DNA of 34,250 nt. Origin: Sphingomonadales bacterium. Its GTDB lineage: Bacteria > Pseudomonadota > Alphaproteobacteria > Sphingomonadales > Kordiimonadaceae. Shown one piece after another: positions 34,127-34,250 of the stretch. The notes beneath the pieces were generated by a model, which saw only the letters and a program-made list of their open reading frames with translations, had not been told where the DNA came from and did no database searches. The number at the start of each line of letters is the position of its first letter. Positions within the stretch are counted from its first letter, which is position 1. Made by a program: the position numbers and the translations under genes. Location of the stretch: contig JAALKD010000038.1 of the NCBI GenBank assembly GCA_011088215.1, forward strand, positions 1 to 34,250, given 5' to 3'.

Positions 34127-34250
34127 TTATCGCCGCTTATATACTACGAAGGAATAAGCTGGTGCTCCCGCCTCAGTGCCGTGACGCTTTCGGGAAATTT
34201 CACGCCATGATGCAGCGCTGATTTCAGGAAAGAAAGTATCACCCGTCACA
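34127..34250 (-). CDS. folA: Dihydrofolate reductase, C-terminal end (partial)
   Basis: On the minus strand, from the window edge to TAA at 34127-34129, one frame reads 40 codons: VTGDTFFPEISAASWREISR, then a linker, then APAYSFVVYKRR. The GDTFFPE segment, the Trp-Arg helix and the YSFVVYxRR terminal strand are the usual C-terminus of alphaproteobacterial dihydrofolate reductase. The rest of the gene lies beyond the right edge. folA and hflK are commonly neighbours in this class; here mrp sits between them in the opposite direction, with a 7-base gap to the folA stop. Confidence 0.85.
   Translation of the reverse strand, partial: VTGDTFFPEISAASWREISRKRHGTEAGAPAYSFVVYKRR

Overview
This 34 kb window looks like chromosome of an alphaproteobacterium. 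The evidence is the gene order mreB-mreC-mreD-mrdA-rodA, ilvB-ilvN-ilvC-leuA, miaA/serB and hflK-hflC-DUF2065-Do protease, plus an rRNA leader of alphaproteobacterial type at the left edge. By eye the GC content is near 50 percent. The layout reminds me of Kordiimonadales or Emcibacterales-like lineages, but that placement is a weak inference. I see no insertion sequence, prophage, CRISPR array or tRNA.

Left part (1-12.6 kb). The first 206 bases are a minus-strand rRNA operon promoter (TTGACA, 17-bp spacer, TATAAC) and transcribed leader with a boxA; the 16S gene should lie just outside the left edge. Next is a tightly overlapped minus-strand operon: Tat-exported ferritin-like protein, periplasmic cytochrome c, ECF sigma factor. 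A secreted cyclophilin and a Tat-type amidohydrolase lie upstream on the same strand. Then come mixed single genes: an exported PD40 beta-propeller protein, an unknown exported protein, DUF2975 with an apparently frameshifted XRE regulator, a GT4 glycosyltransferase, a CBS-domain protein, a small membrane protein with an MscS channel and a YciA-type thioesterase, an exported Cys-rich protein, msrA and a Fur/Zur regulator.

Quorum-sensing block (12.6-14.4 kb). This is a complete luxR-luxI pair followed by an unrecognised 71-aa ORF with a strong ribosome binding site. It is visibly more AT-rich than its surroundings and carries two dyads: a perfect 13-bp inverted repeat upstream of luxR and an 18-bp near-palindrome upstream of luxI. 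It is the most accessory-looking part of the window.

Core part (14.4-34.25 kb), mostly minus strand. A frameshifted M20 amidohydrolase precedes the rod-shape operon (mreBCD-mrdA-rodA, with stop/start overlaps). The branched-chain amino acid block ilvB-ilvN-ilvC-leuA makes acetolactate, the dihydroxy acid and 2-isopropylmalate. Both ilvB and leuA have long structured leaders; the leuA leader encodes a Leu-rich 49-aa peptide running into a large hairpin, which suggests leucine-dependent attenuation. miaA and serB are divergent. Envelope protein quality control follows (hflK-hflC-DUF2065-Do protease), then the Fe-S carrier ATPase mrp/apbC on the plus strand. The end of folA (dihydrofolate reductase), too short for ordinary ORF calling, runs off the right edge.

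Two genes (the XRE regulator and the M20 hydrolase) each appear to lack a single base. Either both are real pseudogenes or the assembly has small indel errors.
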